Positions 38,434 to 50,820 are shown, numbered from the stretch's first letter. The stretch: 64,000 bases of DNA from Fremontodendron californicum (GCA_030761205.1 JAULJL010000002.1:42930814-42994813); one strand, 5' to 3'. The notes: generated by a model not told the origin, from the letters alone. Translations and numbers: made by a program.

Positions 38434-39893
38434 GACTCAAAAGGGTTTTTTTTTTTTTTTTTAAATGTAGGGACAATTTTGGGTTTTTTATTCAGATATA
38501 GCCAAAAAAAAAAATACCAAAATACTGTTGATTTCGGATTAATTCCCAAAATCCGTTTTTCTTTCTAGCTGGGAAATCGCCATCCCCCATGGCGATTTCC
38601 CAGTGTAAAAATTTCAAATTTTGCAAAATATACCAAGAGAAATCGTCACGGGGGGTGGCGATTTCCCTTAGTATTTTTTGCAAAATTTGCAAATTCAATG
38701 AAGGGAAATCGCCATGGGGGTGGCGATTTCCCTTCATGTATTTTTTTAAATTAATAAACAAATTTTAAATTTATTTTTTAATTTGTAAATTTTGTTTTTT
38801 AATTTTAAAAATTATAAATTAAATTAAAATATTTTTTAGTTTTGGTTATTTTTTTTAAATATATATTAAAAATGTAATTTAATTTATTATTACAATTTTA
38901 TAAAAAATAAAAATATATTTCTTATTAAAATTTAAAAAAAAGATTATATTTTTTATTAAATTTTTATATCAAAAATTGTATTTTTTATAATTTTGTAATA
39001 TTATAAAAAGCAAAATTTAATTTATATCAAAAATAATTTAATGATGTAAAATGTAAATAAAAATTTTTTTAAAGAAATTTATCGAGTAACTTTTTTAAAT
39101 AAAGAAGTTATTTTTAAGTTGGTATCGTAAAATAATTTTTTTTAATTTGATTATTTTTTTTGAGTTGGTATTCGTTTAACTCGTGACATCAATTTAATCA
39201 TTGTTTTTAATAATAGTATAGATTGTTACAGTTTAAAACTGGATATTTGTTAAAATTATAATAATTTAATTTATGATTAAAATTTTATTTTTTATTAAAA
39301 TTTAAAAAAGAAAATTAAATTAAAATGAAAAAAATAACTTATCATATAATTTGGATTATTATATTAAAATTAAATAACAACATTAAGATATAAATTAAAA
39401 TAAAATATAACAATTAATTTCCGAACAAATTTAAAATAAATAACATGAAATGCAAAACATATAAATTTATATATTAGAAATTTAAAACACATTATTCTCG
39501 TTATATTGATAAAAGTACATTTATTCTAATTTATAATTTTTAAAATTAAAAAACAAAATTTACAAATAAAAAAATAAATTTAAATTTTGTTTATTAAAAA
39601 AAAATACATGAAGGGAAATCGCCACCTCATTGAATTTGCAAATTTTGCAAATTTAACCAAGGGAAATCGCCACCCCCATGGCGATTTCCCTTGATGTTTT
39701 TTGCAAATTTTGAAATTTTTACACTGGGAAATCGCCATGGGGGATGGCGATTTCCCAGCTAGAAAAAAAAAAGCGAATTTTGGGAATTAATCCGAAAACA
39801 ACGGTATTTTGATATTTTTTTTTGCTATATTTGAATAAAAAAAACTACAATTTTGTCTTAGGATATAATACAAAAAAATTTATTTTTGAGTCC
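38434..39893. mobile_element. Foldback DNA transposon with arms of about 370-390 bp
   Basis: The left arm (38434 to about 38826) and right arm (about 39524-39893) are inverse complements, starting outside at GACTCAAAA. Each arm carries hairpin units built on GGGAAATCGCC and GGCGATTTCCC: left at 38569-38603, 38636-38669 and 38701-38734; right at 39725-39758, 39661-39690 and a half unit at 39611-39626. The roughly 700-bp centre is AT-rich with no gene. Long arms fit a non-autonomous Mutator-like or foldback element. No target duplication was identified. An open frame of about 89 codons across the left arm is an artefact of the palindromes. Confidence 0.88.
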
Positions 39894-40536
39894 GTAGGAC
39901 TTGAGGGATATTTTTGAAATATTTTAGAGATAATTTTGTCCTACTTTATAATACAAAAAATAAAGATAATGGGTTTACACGATAATTCACGGATTGATTT
40001 ATGATTCATACCAAACTCATTCGAAAAAACATATTAAAATAAATTTTATTTTATTAATTACATTTAGTTTTTAATTTTAAATTTATTTTTCAATGATGTA
40101 TTTAAAAGGGTTGGTCCGCAAGTTGACTTGCGGATCGATTTAAGATCCATACCCGATCCGATTGGAAAAAAAATAAAAAAGAAACTTATTTTGTTAATTA
40201 TTTTTAGTTTAAAGTTTTTTTTTTAAATGATGTATTTAAAGGGATTGGTCTGCACATTGACTCGCGAATCGATTTAGCATCTATACCCGATCCGCTCGAG
40301 AAAAAAAAAAGTTAAAATAAGAAATTTATTTTATTAATTACTTTTATTTTAATTTTAAATGGTGTATTTAAAGGGTTGGCCCATACGTTCAATCGCGAGT
40401 CGGTTTAGGATTCGCAATCGACCCGTTTAGAAAAAATTAAAAAAGAAATTTATTTTATTAATCATTTTAGTTTTTTATTTGATTTGATTTTTAAATGATG
40501 TGTTTAAAGAGATTGATCTGTATATTGACTTACAAG

Positions 40537-41632
40537 TAGACCTGTTTAAAGGTCGAGCTACCCGTTCAAATCCGAAAATTCACCCGATATTTAAGAAAAT
40601 TTGATCAAAAATGTTAGGCTAAAAATGGACCTGGACAAATTTTAAATTCATTTTTTAAATGACTGGATCCGACCGGATAGTATATTATTTATGCTAATGC
40701 TAGCACCCGAATAGTTCAAAATTTTAAGCCCATCTTTTCGTCCAATAAAAAATAAGCATAAGTTTTTAAGATCCTTTCACTTCACTTTCTTGTCTCTTTC
40801 CAACATAAATGAGTAGACATGGGCTTTTTGTCACTAGTGTGGGTCCAAAGTCTGAAAAATAAACGTAATATTATCTTGGGTTTTGGTGGGTTAAACTATC
40901 TAAAAACTTGTTGTTCAATAGTGTATTTTAATTTTTGTATTATAAAAATAAATAATTTAATTTTTATAGGTTTGAATTTGATATAAAAATATAAAATTGA
41001 TAATAGTGTTAATAGAAAATCGTCTAAATGCTGACGTGGACATGTGAAACTGACAAAATATATGACTAAAAAAAAAAGTGATGATGTGTCATTTTTTTTT
41101 GCTCAGGTGAAATTTAGAAACTGACAAAATAGATAACTTTGAAAAAAAAAACATATTTTCACGGGTAAGGAAGGGATTTGGGTAAAAATTTTATTCTTAA
41201 AAAATTTCACTTGAGTAAAAAATTTGACACTTCATCATTTTTTTTTTCAAGTTAATTTTTTGTCAATTTCACATGTTCATGTCAGCATTTAGACGGTTTG
41301 CCTTTAACACTGTTACCAATTTTACTTCTTTACACAAATTTCAAATGTACAAGGATTAAATTACTCACTTCTATAGTACAAGGACTAAAATACACTTTTG
41401 ACTATAATATAATGACTATTTAAGTATTTTAACCGTTTTGGTGAAAGGAGAGGAAAATGTGTGATACGGAGAAAACGTTAATTACACGTGAAAAAATTGA
41501 GCGGATCGGGCCGGGCCTGGGTTTCTTTGGTAATTAGGGCCGGGCCTGGTCAACAAATTTTGCTCATATTTTGGGCCGGGCCTGGGTAGACACAAAAAGC
41601 CTTAAACTTGGCCCGATCCATGAACATGTTTA
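40537..41632. mobile_element. hAT-like element inside the tandem repeat
   Basis: Begins TAGACCTGTTTAAAGGTCG and ends CCATGAACATGTTTA. Flanking 8-mers CTTACAAG and CTTGCAGG match at 6 of 8. Subterminal GGGCCGGGCCTGG words fit the family. It contains a second inverted-repeat element (40916-41400). No transposase frame. Confidence 0.7.
40916..41400. mobile_element. Inverted-repeat element nested in the hAT-like element
   Basis: Ends CAATAGTGTATTTTA and TAAAATACACTTTTG are inverse. Similarity continues inward for about 180-200 bp, including CGTCTAAATGCTGACRTG and CATGTGAAAYTGACAAAA. The centre is short and A/T-rich. MITE-like; superfamily not assigned. Confidence 0.7.
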
Positions 41633-42555
41633 CTTGCAGGTCGGTTTAGGATTCATACCCGATCCGCACGAAAAATATATATTTTATTAATTAGTTTTTA
41701 TTTTATTTTTGAATAATGTATTTAAAAGGGTTAGTCCGCACATTGACTCGCTGATTGATTTAGGATCCGTAATCGATTGGCCTGGGAAAAAATTTTAAAA
41801 AATTATTTTATTAATTATATTTATTTTAATTTTAAATGATGTATTTAATTATATTTATTTTAATTTTAAATGATGTATTTTATTAATTATATTTATTTTA
41901 ATTTTAAACTCATTAATTATTTGTTTGGTTACAAAACAGACTACACAACTTTTTTTCTTTCTCATATTTATTTAATATATTAAGTTTTTTTTGCTTTAAC
42001 GGAGGATTAGATATTGTACACCCTCAGTGTGGGTGAAAAAAAAAATATGAGTTAAATAATATTTTAAAATAAATAATTTAATGATATAAGATTTGAGTAG
42101 TTTTTTTAAAGAAAATTGGGTAATTTTTTTTTTAAATAAAAAAGATGATGTCACATGTGAAGTAGTTTTAAAAAAAAATAAATTACATAAATATCTTTAA
42201 TTGCATTTAATATTATATTTTTAATTTAAATTTTTTGATATATATTTTTTTAATTAAATTGATGTCTGATTAATTTTTAACACAAATTCAATGACTCTCT
42301 TTAATAATAATATAAATATGCCATGTGCATTTATGATTGGATAGTGTGTCAAGATACTGACATATGATGGGACTAGAAGATTTTGGAGGAGAAACTTGTT
42401 CCTTAACTAAATTTATCATTTTGAACATAAACTTTTTCCCCAACTACCAAGGCGAAACTAAGAATATTATTAAGAGGGATCGAATATAGTAAAATAGATA
42501 TATAAAGATTTAAAAAAAAAAAAATTGTTATGAAATAAATTTGTGTAAGAGTTGA

Positions 42556-42810
42556 GTTATCCGTCTAGTTCGATAATCCGGTCCAAATATGTTTTTAAAG
42601 TTTAGGTCCGAATTTACTGTTCACAATATTAAAAAAATAATTTTTATTTTATTTTTTTATAATTAAAATTAAATAAAATAATATTATTTTAATTAAAAAA
42701 CATTGTTTCGAGCTGGGCCGGTCCGAATTAAAAATATTTTATCCAGATTCAACTTAATACACGGATCGAGCCTGCGGGCCGGACGAACTGCCCGGCCATG
42801 AGCAGGTCTA
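42556..42810 (-). mobile_element. hAT-like element upstream of CER1 copy 1
   Basis: On the minus strand it starts TAGACCTGCTCATGGCCGGG and is rich in GGCCCG words. A diverged counterpart lies at the same place upstream of copy 2 (51045-51301), so it was inserted before the array duplicated. The far end is unclear. Confidence 0.55.
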
Positions 42811-42989
42811 CCCATAACTACGCCCCTGCCAACTACCATGTGAAAAGTACTCTTCCTAATTAATGTGTATTAACACATTAATTAATGTGTATTAACACAT
42901 TAGATCATGATCCTAGTAACTCTTTAACTCTCTCAAACTATTAACTTAAACTTAATTAGTTAGGGTACTAAATTGCCACCACCAAGTAG

Positions 42990-42997
42990 TATATAAA
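42990..42997 (+). promoter_or_regulatory. TATA box of CER1 copy 1
   Basis: TATATAAA, 66 bases before the ATG, preceded by GCCACCACCAAGTAG. The same box occurs at 51881-51888 and 59627-59634 before the other two copies, so all three keep core promoters. Confidence 0.8.
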
Positions 42998-43055
42998 GTG
43001 TTGGGGGGTGGAGACGGGGAAAATGAAGAAATTAAAATAATAGAAGCTGAGAAAT

Positions 43056-46000
43056 ATGGCTACTAAACCTGGAGTTCTCACTAACTGGCCATGGGAACCT
43101 CTTGGGAACTTCAAGGTCCTAGTTGATTAATCTCTCCATCTTAATTTACAATTCTCCAATTATTTTATTCTTTTTGAATTGCATGAAACTTTAAAACTCG
43201 ATCATTAATGCAGAAATTAAGCTTTCTTGATTGTTCTTCGATCTATCTTTTAAGACTTAAGAGTAGATTATATACATTTACTAATCACTGCTTACACGCA
43301 TTTGTTTTCATGGTGTGTAGTATATCATCTTGGCTCCATGGGTGGTTCACAGCACTTACTCTTTCGTGACTAAAGGAGTAAAGGAGGCAGACCTTTTCTA
43401 CTTCCTCATATTCCCATTTCTTCTGACAAGATTCCTTCACAATCAAATATGGATTTCTTATTCTCGTTATCGAACTGCCAAAGGAAACAACAGGATCGTT
43501 GATAAGGGCATCGACTTTGAGCAAGTTGACAGAGAAACCAATTGGTTAATTACTATAAATAATAGCTACTATAATATTGCACTCGATCGATCTTGATATA
43601 TATATGTATATATATATATATATATATTGATGGATGGTTTGGCACTTGGTATATATGATGCAGGGATGACCAGATCATATTAACTGGACTTTTTTCCTAC
43701 TTAGCGAATATGATAATTCCAGGAGCCTCTTACTTGCCCATATGGAGTTCAGATGGAGTTATTATCACAATTCTACTCCATATAGGCCCTGTGGAGTTCC
43801 TCTATTATTGGCTTCACAGGGCGCTGCATCACCATTACTTATATTCTCGCTACCACTCCCATCACCATTCTTCCATTGTCACCCAGCCCATTACCTGTGA
43901 GCTAGCTATGGTTTATTAATGGCATTTAGCATTCTTTAAAAGAATAATGGTAATAATTAATTGATTACGGTTTCTTTTGCAGCGGTTATCCACCCATTTG
44001 CAGAGGAAGTTGCATATTTCTTTCTCTTTGGAATACCTTTATTGACAATGGCATTTACGGGCACTGCTTCCCTTGTAGCGGTATTTGGTTACATAACTTA
44101 CATTGATCTCATGAACAACATGGGACACTGCAACTTCGAACTGGTTCCAAACTGGGTTTTCTCTATCTTCCCTCCTCTCAAGTATTTCATGTACACCCCC
44201 TCGTAAGTAGCTTTCTTTCCGCTGATTTCTCTGAGCTACCATATACTTAATTACTTATTAATTAACCTGAATTAAACTGTTTTTTATATATAATATCTGC
44301 AATCTGTAGCATTATAAAAGCTGATGAATGATGGTATATGGCAGATATCACTCGTTGCATCATACTCAGTTTCGGACCAATTACTCGCTGTTCATGCCGA
44401 TTTATGATTACATTTACGATACTGTGGACAAGTCCTTAGATACCTTATACGAGTCTTCACTGAAAAGGCAGGAAGAGTCACCGGACATCGTATATTTGAC
44501 GCATTTAACCACGACAAACTCCATTTATCATTTGCGCCTTGGCTTTGCTTCCTTGGCCTCTAAGCCCTTCGCTTCCCAGTGGTATTTCATGGCGATGTGG
44601 CCTGGGACATGTTTCTTTATGGTCTTCACTTGGATTTATGGTCGTACATTTATTTCAGAGAGAAATGGGTTCAACAATCTCAAACTCCAATCTTGGGTGG
44701 TTCCAAGATACACTATGCATGTAATAATTAATAACATGTTTTGACTAGTTGTTTGTTGCATGCAATTGCTGCTGAGATCTTTTTAGTGTTATTTTTTATC
44801 AATTTGATTTACATGATCCTGCACTGCAGTACCTCTCGGGGCAGCAAAAACAAGATGTCAATAACTTAATTGAAGAAGCTATACTAGAAGCTGATAAGAG
44901 GGGAGCTAAGGTGCTGAGCTTAGGCCTTCTGAACCAGGCAAGTTTATGCTTTTCATCGATCACTCCTATATACATTTTTGCCTATTTCAAAGTTATCCAA
45001 AAGAAAAAGAGACTTTAATTTCATAATCCTTTCAAATTAATGTGAATTATGCAGCAAGAAGAGCTTAATGGGAATGGGGAGCTCTATATCCAAAGGTACC
45101 CTTACCTCAAAATCAAGCTTGTGGATGGAAGCAGTTTAGCAGCGGCAGTTGTGGTGAACAGCATTCCCCAAGGAACAAGCCAAATACTCCTTAGGGGCAA
45201 GCCTTCCAAAGTTTCTTATGCCATAGCCCTTGCTTTATGTCAAAAAGGTGTCCAGGTATAATTTAACATTAATTCAAGCTCAAATTAATTAGTTAATATT
45301 CAATATTAATCAAGTTTGCTATATATGGAACATTGTATATTAATACAAGTAGAATTTTGATGATGAACAGGTGGCCACAATATATGAGGATAAATACAAG
45401 AACTTAAGTGACAAGTTTGGAAATAACTTGGTTTTTCCAGATAACTATGAGCAAAAGGTAAATTTGGTTTGCTTTTTTTATTTTATTTTTATAAATAAAT
45501 AAGAAAAAGAATCTGATTGATGAAAACTGATAATCAGTTAGTAAAATTATTAGTAAAAACAAAAGTAAAGAGCTAAGCAAAATTGCAGATATGGTTGGTG
45601 GGGGAGGGATTCAGCGCAAAAGAACAGTTGAAAGCAAGAAAAGGGACATTATTTATTCCTTTCTCACAATTCCCACCAAAGGAAGTGCGGAAAGATTGCT
45701 GCTACCATACTACTCCAGCCATGTTGGCTCCTATATCTCTTGAGAACTTGCATTCTTGCGAGGTTAGTATAGAAATCTTCACATTTTTCCGACTTTGCCA
45801 ACTGGATATATATATATATATATATGACTTAATGTGCGAGTTTTTAGTGTTTAATTTTCTCTAAATGATTGAAGAGATATATATGTATGAAAATGATACA
45901 GAATTGGTTGCCAAGAAGAGCGATGAGTGCATGGCGGGTGGCTGGGATCATTCATGGTGTGGAAGGATGGAAGGTTGATGAGTGTGGTCAAACCATGTTT

Positions 46001-46072
46001 AGCATGGATAAAGTTTGGGAGGCCAGTTTGGACCATGGCTTTCGCCCTTTGCCTATATCTCCAATATTTTAA
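43056..46072 (+). CDS. CER1: CER1-type aldehyde decarbonylase, copy 1, 10 exons, 617 aa, intact
   Basis: CER1, with CER3, converts very-long-chain acyl products to alkanes of the cuticular wax, in the ER membrane. Exons: 43056-43115, 43321-43544, 43664-43896, 43983-44202, 44345-44720, 44830-44937, 45055-45255, 45371-45457, 45589-45762, 45902-46072, total 1854 nt in frame. The N-terminal half is the fatty-acid-hydroxylase-type di-iron domain with membrane spans and histidine motifs HRALH (146-150), HSHHH (159-163) and HSLHH (248-252). The C-terminal half is the WAX2 domain (AAVVVNSIPQG, KGTLFIPFSQFPPKEVR, NWLPRRAMSAWRVAGIIHG). Intron 6 has a GC donor (CAG then GCAAGT). Residue 181 is Glu in HPFAEEVAYF, where Arabidopsis CER1, as I recall, has His. 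First of three tandem copies; nothing breaks the frame. Confidence 0.95.
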
Positions 46073-46980
46073 TTTAGGCATTGTCTCACTTCAAATAAAA
46101 TTCGACAGGAAATAAATGTAACCTTTTTTTTTTTTTTAATTTGATAAAACTGCAAGTGTAATGGAAAAGATTATTATGAAACTGATTTGCTTGCTATCAT
46201 TGTAATACCTCTCGAACGACATATTCAGGAAACTGATTTGCTGGTTACTAATTACAGTAGATTTTGCTAACGAGTTTAAAATTAGTTAACATATTATTTA
46301 TAATAATATTTTTGTCTTAAATACAATAATTTATAGTTATTGTGATAAAAAATAAATTTCTTAATATGATAATTTTAAAAGTGTTTTTAGAATACTCTAT
46401 AACAAAATTCATTTATAATTAATTGATAATACTAATTTAAAGGTATGATGTATGAACTTAGCTAGGCATGCGTAAGTTTCTTTTCAAAAGTCATTTAAAT
46501 TAGGACAGCATTCAAATTAGGAAAGCCATCTGTGCTTCGTTTTGGAATCTATATAATTTTTTATTAAATATATAAATATTAAAAAAAGTTTGGTAAAATT
46601 AGATTTTGTAACTTTGAACACAATAAAATTACATGACACGAGAAAATAATTAAAATATGACATGACACAAAAAAAATAATACGAACGCGACACGAATATA
46701 TGAACTTGTCAAAATCTATATAATACAAATTATTAATGTACCAAAATTTATATAAATATATAATACCTTAAACACGATTATGATAAAAATACATTAATTG
46801 TCGGATCTAGGTAAAAGTTATATAAATATATAATGCAATAATTCAATCCCATCAAAGTTTTTCATTGATATTAAGAGCTTTTAATACTTCAATTTCATTA
46901 ACAATTAAAATTGAAAATCATAAAAAATATATATATATATATATTCTTGTCAAATACCAAAAATTGTTCACTTGAATTTT

Positions 46981-47530
46981 CACTACAACTAATTTGCTAA
47001 TTAGTGACGAAATTTCTAAGTGATACTTAAATTACCGTCACGAAAAATACATCAAATGTGACTAAAATAATTAATCGTCACACTTTTGTGTTGCTGTTAT
47101 ATTTTATATGACGATTTTAAAAAAACATCATCAGATTAATTCACTAAATGTTTAGCGTCAAAATTTACCATTAAAAAAATTTGGTGGGAAATGCTTTTGT
47201 GACGTCCTTACTAAGTTGTGATGATTTTTTTGTTGTCATTACTGTAAAATTTTATCAGTGACGAATTATCTATTTTTTTTTTATCTCATGTCACTATTGG
47301 TAATATATTTTTTTAATGACATTTTGGATTCGTCCTTATTATAATGCACGACACTAGTCGCTATCACATAAAGATTATTATAATAGACTTGCATCACCTA
47401 TCCATTTGACTTTGTATGACGTTACATATTCGTTACAAATACTAACAAATATATATATATATATAATTCTTAAAAGTTTATTATATATAATTATTAAAAA
47501 GTTAAATTTTATCCCACATTAATAATTAAT
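46981..47530. mobile_element. CACTA-like element fragment between CER1 copies 1 and 2
   Basis: Starts CACTACAACTAATTTGC, a CACTA-type terminus. It is full of GTGACGA and TCGTCAC subterminal-like words for about 400 bp. The paralogous DNA near 57603 runs straight from TTGAATTTTCAC into CATATATATCCAAAAACATT without it, so this is an insertion. The opposite terminus is not clear. Confidence 0.6.
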
Positions 47531-47719
47531 TTCTTTAATAATATATATCCAAAAACATTTGTCAACAGAACAAAAATATTGTATTCGTATGTACTTTCAA
47601 ATTTAATCGAATAATCAAGAATTTAATCAAATAATTAAAATAATTAAATTTTTTTAATCAAATTATTTTAGTTAATTTGATTAATTCGGTTTTAAAGGAG
47701 ATAGAGTTTGGGACATTAT

Positions 47720-48568
47720 TCCTTTGACAATGAGATATATTTCCTTTGGTTGCAAGTAGATTTAATAATTTATGTATTTGTATCATATTTATGTTATAAT
47801 CATATTTAAAATATAATATATATTTATATAAATTTTGATATATTAATATTCATATTATATTATATTTTGTATTATATTGTTACCGTATCTAATTATTAGA
47901 TCTAGCTGCATGGTGGGAAATGTGATCCTTAATTTTCATAGAAACCCTAGCACGACACGCACGATAGATATCGTCACTGATAGCAACATTTTCCTAACTT
48001 AAAGTTGAAGTTAAAGGTTACTGTTTATCAAGTGATTCAGGATCATACGTAAATGGCTGCTTCTCTTATTTTGACTTAATGATGGACCGTATGGTTTTGT
48101 CGTATATGCTGAGAGTTAATAGCTAGGGATGACAAAAATTCAGTTCGCTCTACAATTTTGCATTGATCCATTTTGAAAGAAAAAAAAAATTATTTGAAAA
48201 ATTAAAATTAATAATATTAAACACGATATTATTATATGATACGAATATGATATAAAAAATAATTAAAAATATAATACGACATGAAAAAATAATACGAACA
48301 AGACACGAATACACGAATATCTCAAAAACTATATAAATTATTAACGTTTCAAAATTTATATAAATATAAAATATTTTAAACACAATATGACAATGAAAAA
48401 ATATACAAACACGATAAGGATACACAAATTGTTAGGTTTATGAAAAATGGAGGTTGGGTGGAGCGGGACGGTTTTTATAAATGCTTGCTCCGCTCTGCCC
48501 CCATCCAACCTTTTAAATTTACTATTTTATCCTCTTAAAATATTCTATATATCCCTTTTATATTTTTA

Positions 48569-48604
<36 letters not shown>

Positions 48605-49500
48605 TAAAATCATATATATTAATATTATATGTAGAGGTGTCCATGGGCTGGGCTTGGCTCATGTATGGTATAACACTATTTGTTTGTCCAAGTTCGGTCC
48701 GACCCGAAATATGAATCTCAAATTTTATCAAAGCTCGTCCATATTTGTAAATGGATTGCCCAAACCCGTTTAGTCCCGCTTATATTATTTTTTTCTAATT
48801 TTTTATTTAAAATATATATATTTTTTAATTTAATTTTTAGTAATTTTATATATATATTTTTATTAAATTCTTAAATATGAACAACTTAAAATTTTTGTAA
48901 TATTTACATTATAATATTATATATATATATATATATTTAATTTTTATTTAACATAAATTACATAAATATATATATATAAAATATAAATAATATATTATTT
49001 AATTAGAAAATGGTCCGGGTCGGGCCAGTCTCGGGCCTTTAATGTTAGAGCCAAGGCCCGATCCATATTTTAAACGAGTCTAATTTTTTTGCCTAAACCA
49101 TTTTTTAGGCCTAATATTTTTGTCCAAACCTTCTCAAATATGAGTGAACCTTCGAGCTTAGACGGGTAACTCGACTTTTGAACAGATCTAATTATATGTA
49201 TGTACTTTATATATATATATATATATATTACATATATACTAAAATTATTTTAATGAATAAACTATAATATATATTTTATAATATTAAATTAAAACCAAAA
49301 CCAAAACCAGGCAGATACAGACATGTCCAAAACCAAAACCAGGTCAACAATTGTACACTGCTTATTAAAAACTTTTTTCCCATTTTATTGTTTTTTTTTT
49401 TTTTATATGTCTCATGCATGTATATCTAGGATCCCATAATTTCATGAGATGAGAAAAATATTGAGATCAAGATAATTAAGTATATGATATTTTAGACTTA
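47720..49500. repeat. Upstream duplication block B
   Basis: Paralogous to block A (35860-37385), in the same order and orientation. It differs by the 559-bp hAT element at 48632-49190 and by small indels. It supports duplication of the whole CER1 unit, not the gene alone. Confidence 0.85.
48632..49190. mobile_element. hAT-type non-autonomous element (559 bp) with perfect target duplication
   Basis: Ends TAGAGGTGTCCATGGGC and CTTTTGAACAGATCTA, with GGGTCGGGCC-type subterminal words. The 8-bp duplication ATTATATG is perfect (48624-48631 and 49191-49198). The paralogous block A has a single ATTATATG at 36753-36760 with no insert: the empty site. Confidence 0.92.
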
Positions 49501-49649
49501 AAATTTCACAAAAGTAGAGATTGCCGCGAGGAATTGGCCATACCATATATAAACTCATTAATTATTTTTTTTGGTACAAAATAGACTACACAACTTTTTT
49601 TTCTTCTCATATTTTATTTAATATATTAAGTTTTTTTGCTGTAAGGGAG

Positions 49650-50820
49650 GATACTAGAAATTTTACCCGCGCGATGCTGCGGGTATTATATATATTTTTA
49701 AATATATGAATAATTTTATTAAATTATTTTAAATTATAATTGTTTGAAAAAATACTTAACGAAAAAAAAGAAAAAGATTTAACATTATTATTTTAATTTT
49801 CTTTTTTTATTATCTCTTTATATTTTCTTAAAAAAATTTAAATTCAATTTAAAATATACAAAATGATAAATCAATTTTTATAATTATTTTAAATCCTGAT
49901 TTTTTTCCGTAAAAAATTAATGAGAAAATGATAAAGAATAATGAAAAATATTTATAATTTTTTAATATAAATGTGATGCACTTGAATCAAAATTCCTATG
50001 AAGAATTTTTATTATTTATTTTTTTGTATAAGAAAGATAAAAAATATCCTTATGACTATTTTTAAGAAAAAGAAATCTCTCAATAATCATTTTTATTCGG
50101 AATATTTTGAAGAACAATCGATATTCTAATTCTTCCAAAAAAAAGTTCTTTTAGATTTTTTTTAACAAAAATAATCTAAAATGATATTTTTTATTATTAA
50201 ACCATTTATGCGCTAAAAAACATTATTATTTATTTATGAAAAAGTAAAATTATTAAAATGAATGTCGAATGTTGAACCAAAAATGAAAGCCATATCTAGG
50301 AAACGTCGAGAATCCGAGAGTCGATGCGCCGAACGAATTTCAGAAAAGTCAACCTTTGTAAAATTCCTTTTCATTCTTTTCATTCTTTTCTTTTCTTTAT
50401 TTTTTCTCTTTTTCTTTTCTTTTCTTTTTCCCTTTTTTTTTTCTCTGTTTTCTTTTTTCCTGCATACGGGTTGCACTTGGGTCGGATCCTGTTGCTTTAT
50501 CCAAAAAATACTCAAACTCATTTAGTTTATGCTTATTTTGATCAAAAGTTATCCTTAGATTTAGAACCTAAAAGCTTAATCTGTCAAGTTCTCTCCCCCG
50601 GTCATTCACCGTCTGATGACCCTCAAATTTCGACCAGAACTCCCTTACCAAATTCTCTCGTTATCCACCGTTGGGATTGCCCAAAGGATACCTCAAATTT
50701 CCCAAATTCAGAAACCAATCAAAAGTCTTTTTTGTCCTTATTAAAAGATAAAAAAATATATATTTTATCTTTTTAAAAAATATCAATTGAGTTTTTTAGG
50801 ACTCAATTTTAATAGTAGAT
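49650..50820. other. Block-specific DNA upstream of CER1 copy 2, nature unknown
   Basis: Absent from the copy 1 upstream region, where homology jumps from about 42010 to about 42315. It begins at TACCCGCGCGATGCTGCGGG, a short GC-rich palindromic word, then is AT-rich. It includes a pyrimidine-rich segment (50360-50460) flanked by more balanced sequence with open frames on both strands. No protein family recognised; probably part of an inserted element. Confidence 0.4.

Larger units (their letters stand above)
39991..41840. repeat. Tandem repeat of about 115-140 bp, split by an insertion
   Basis: Units are recognised by a GATTTAGGATCCATACCCGA-like word followed by AT-rich DNA, ATGTATTTAAAGGG and TTGGTCCGCA. 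They begin near 39991, 40131, 40264 and 40396, then resume at 41641 and 41755 after a mobile element (40537-41632). Units are diverged by about a fifth or more, judged by eye. No coding frame. Confidence 0.75.

Noticed and set aside
38492..38761. 89-codon open frame in the foldback arm
   Set aside because: It is a by-product of palindromic GGGAAATCGCC units that are open on both strands; no homologous protein known to me.
38434..39893. CRISPR-like array from repeated GGGAAATCGCC units
   Set aside because: The units are palindromes in inverted arms with uneven spacing and AT-rich gaps in a plant genome; no cas genes. A foldback transposon explains them.
50234..50776. Open frames with Lys/Glu- or Phe/Ser-rich runs
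   Set aside because: The runs come from one pyrimidine-rich low-complexity segment. No recognisable domain; treated as part of an unknown inserted sequence.
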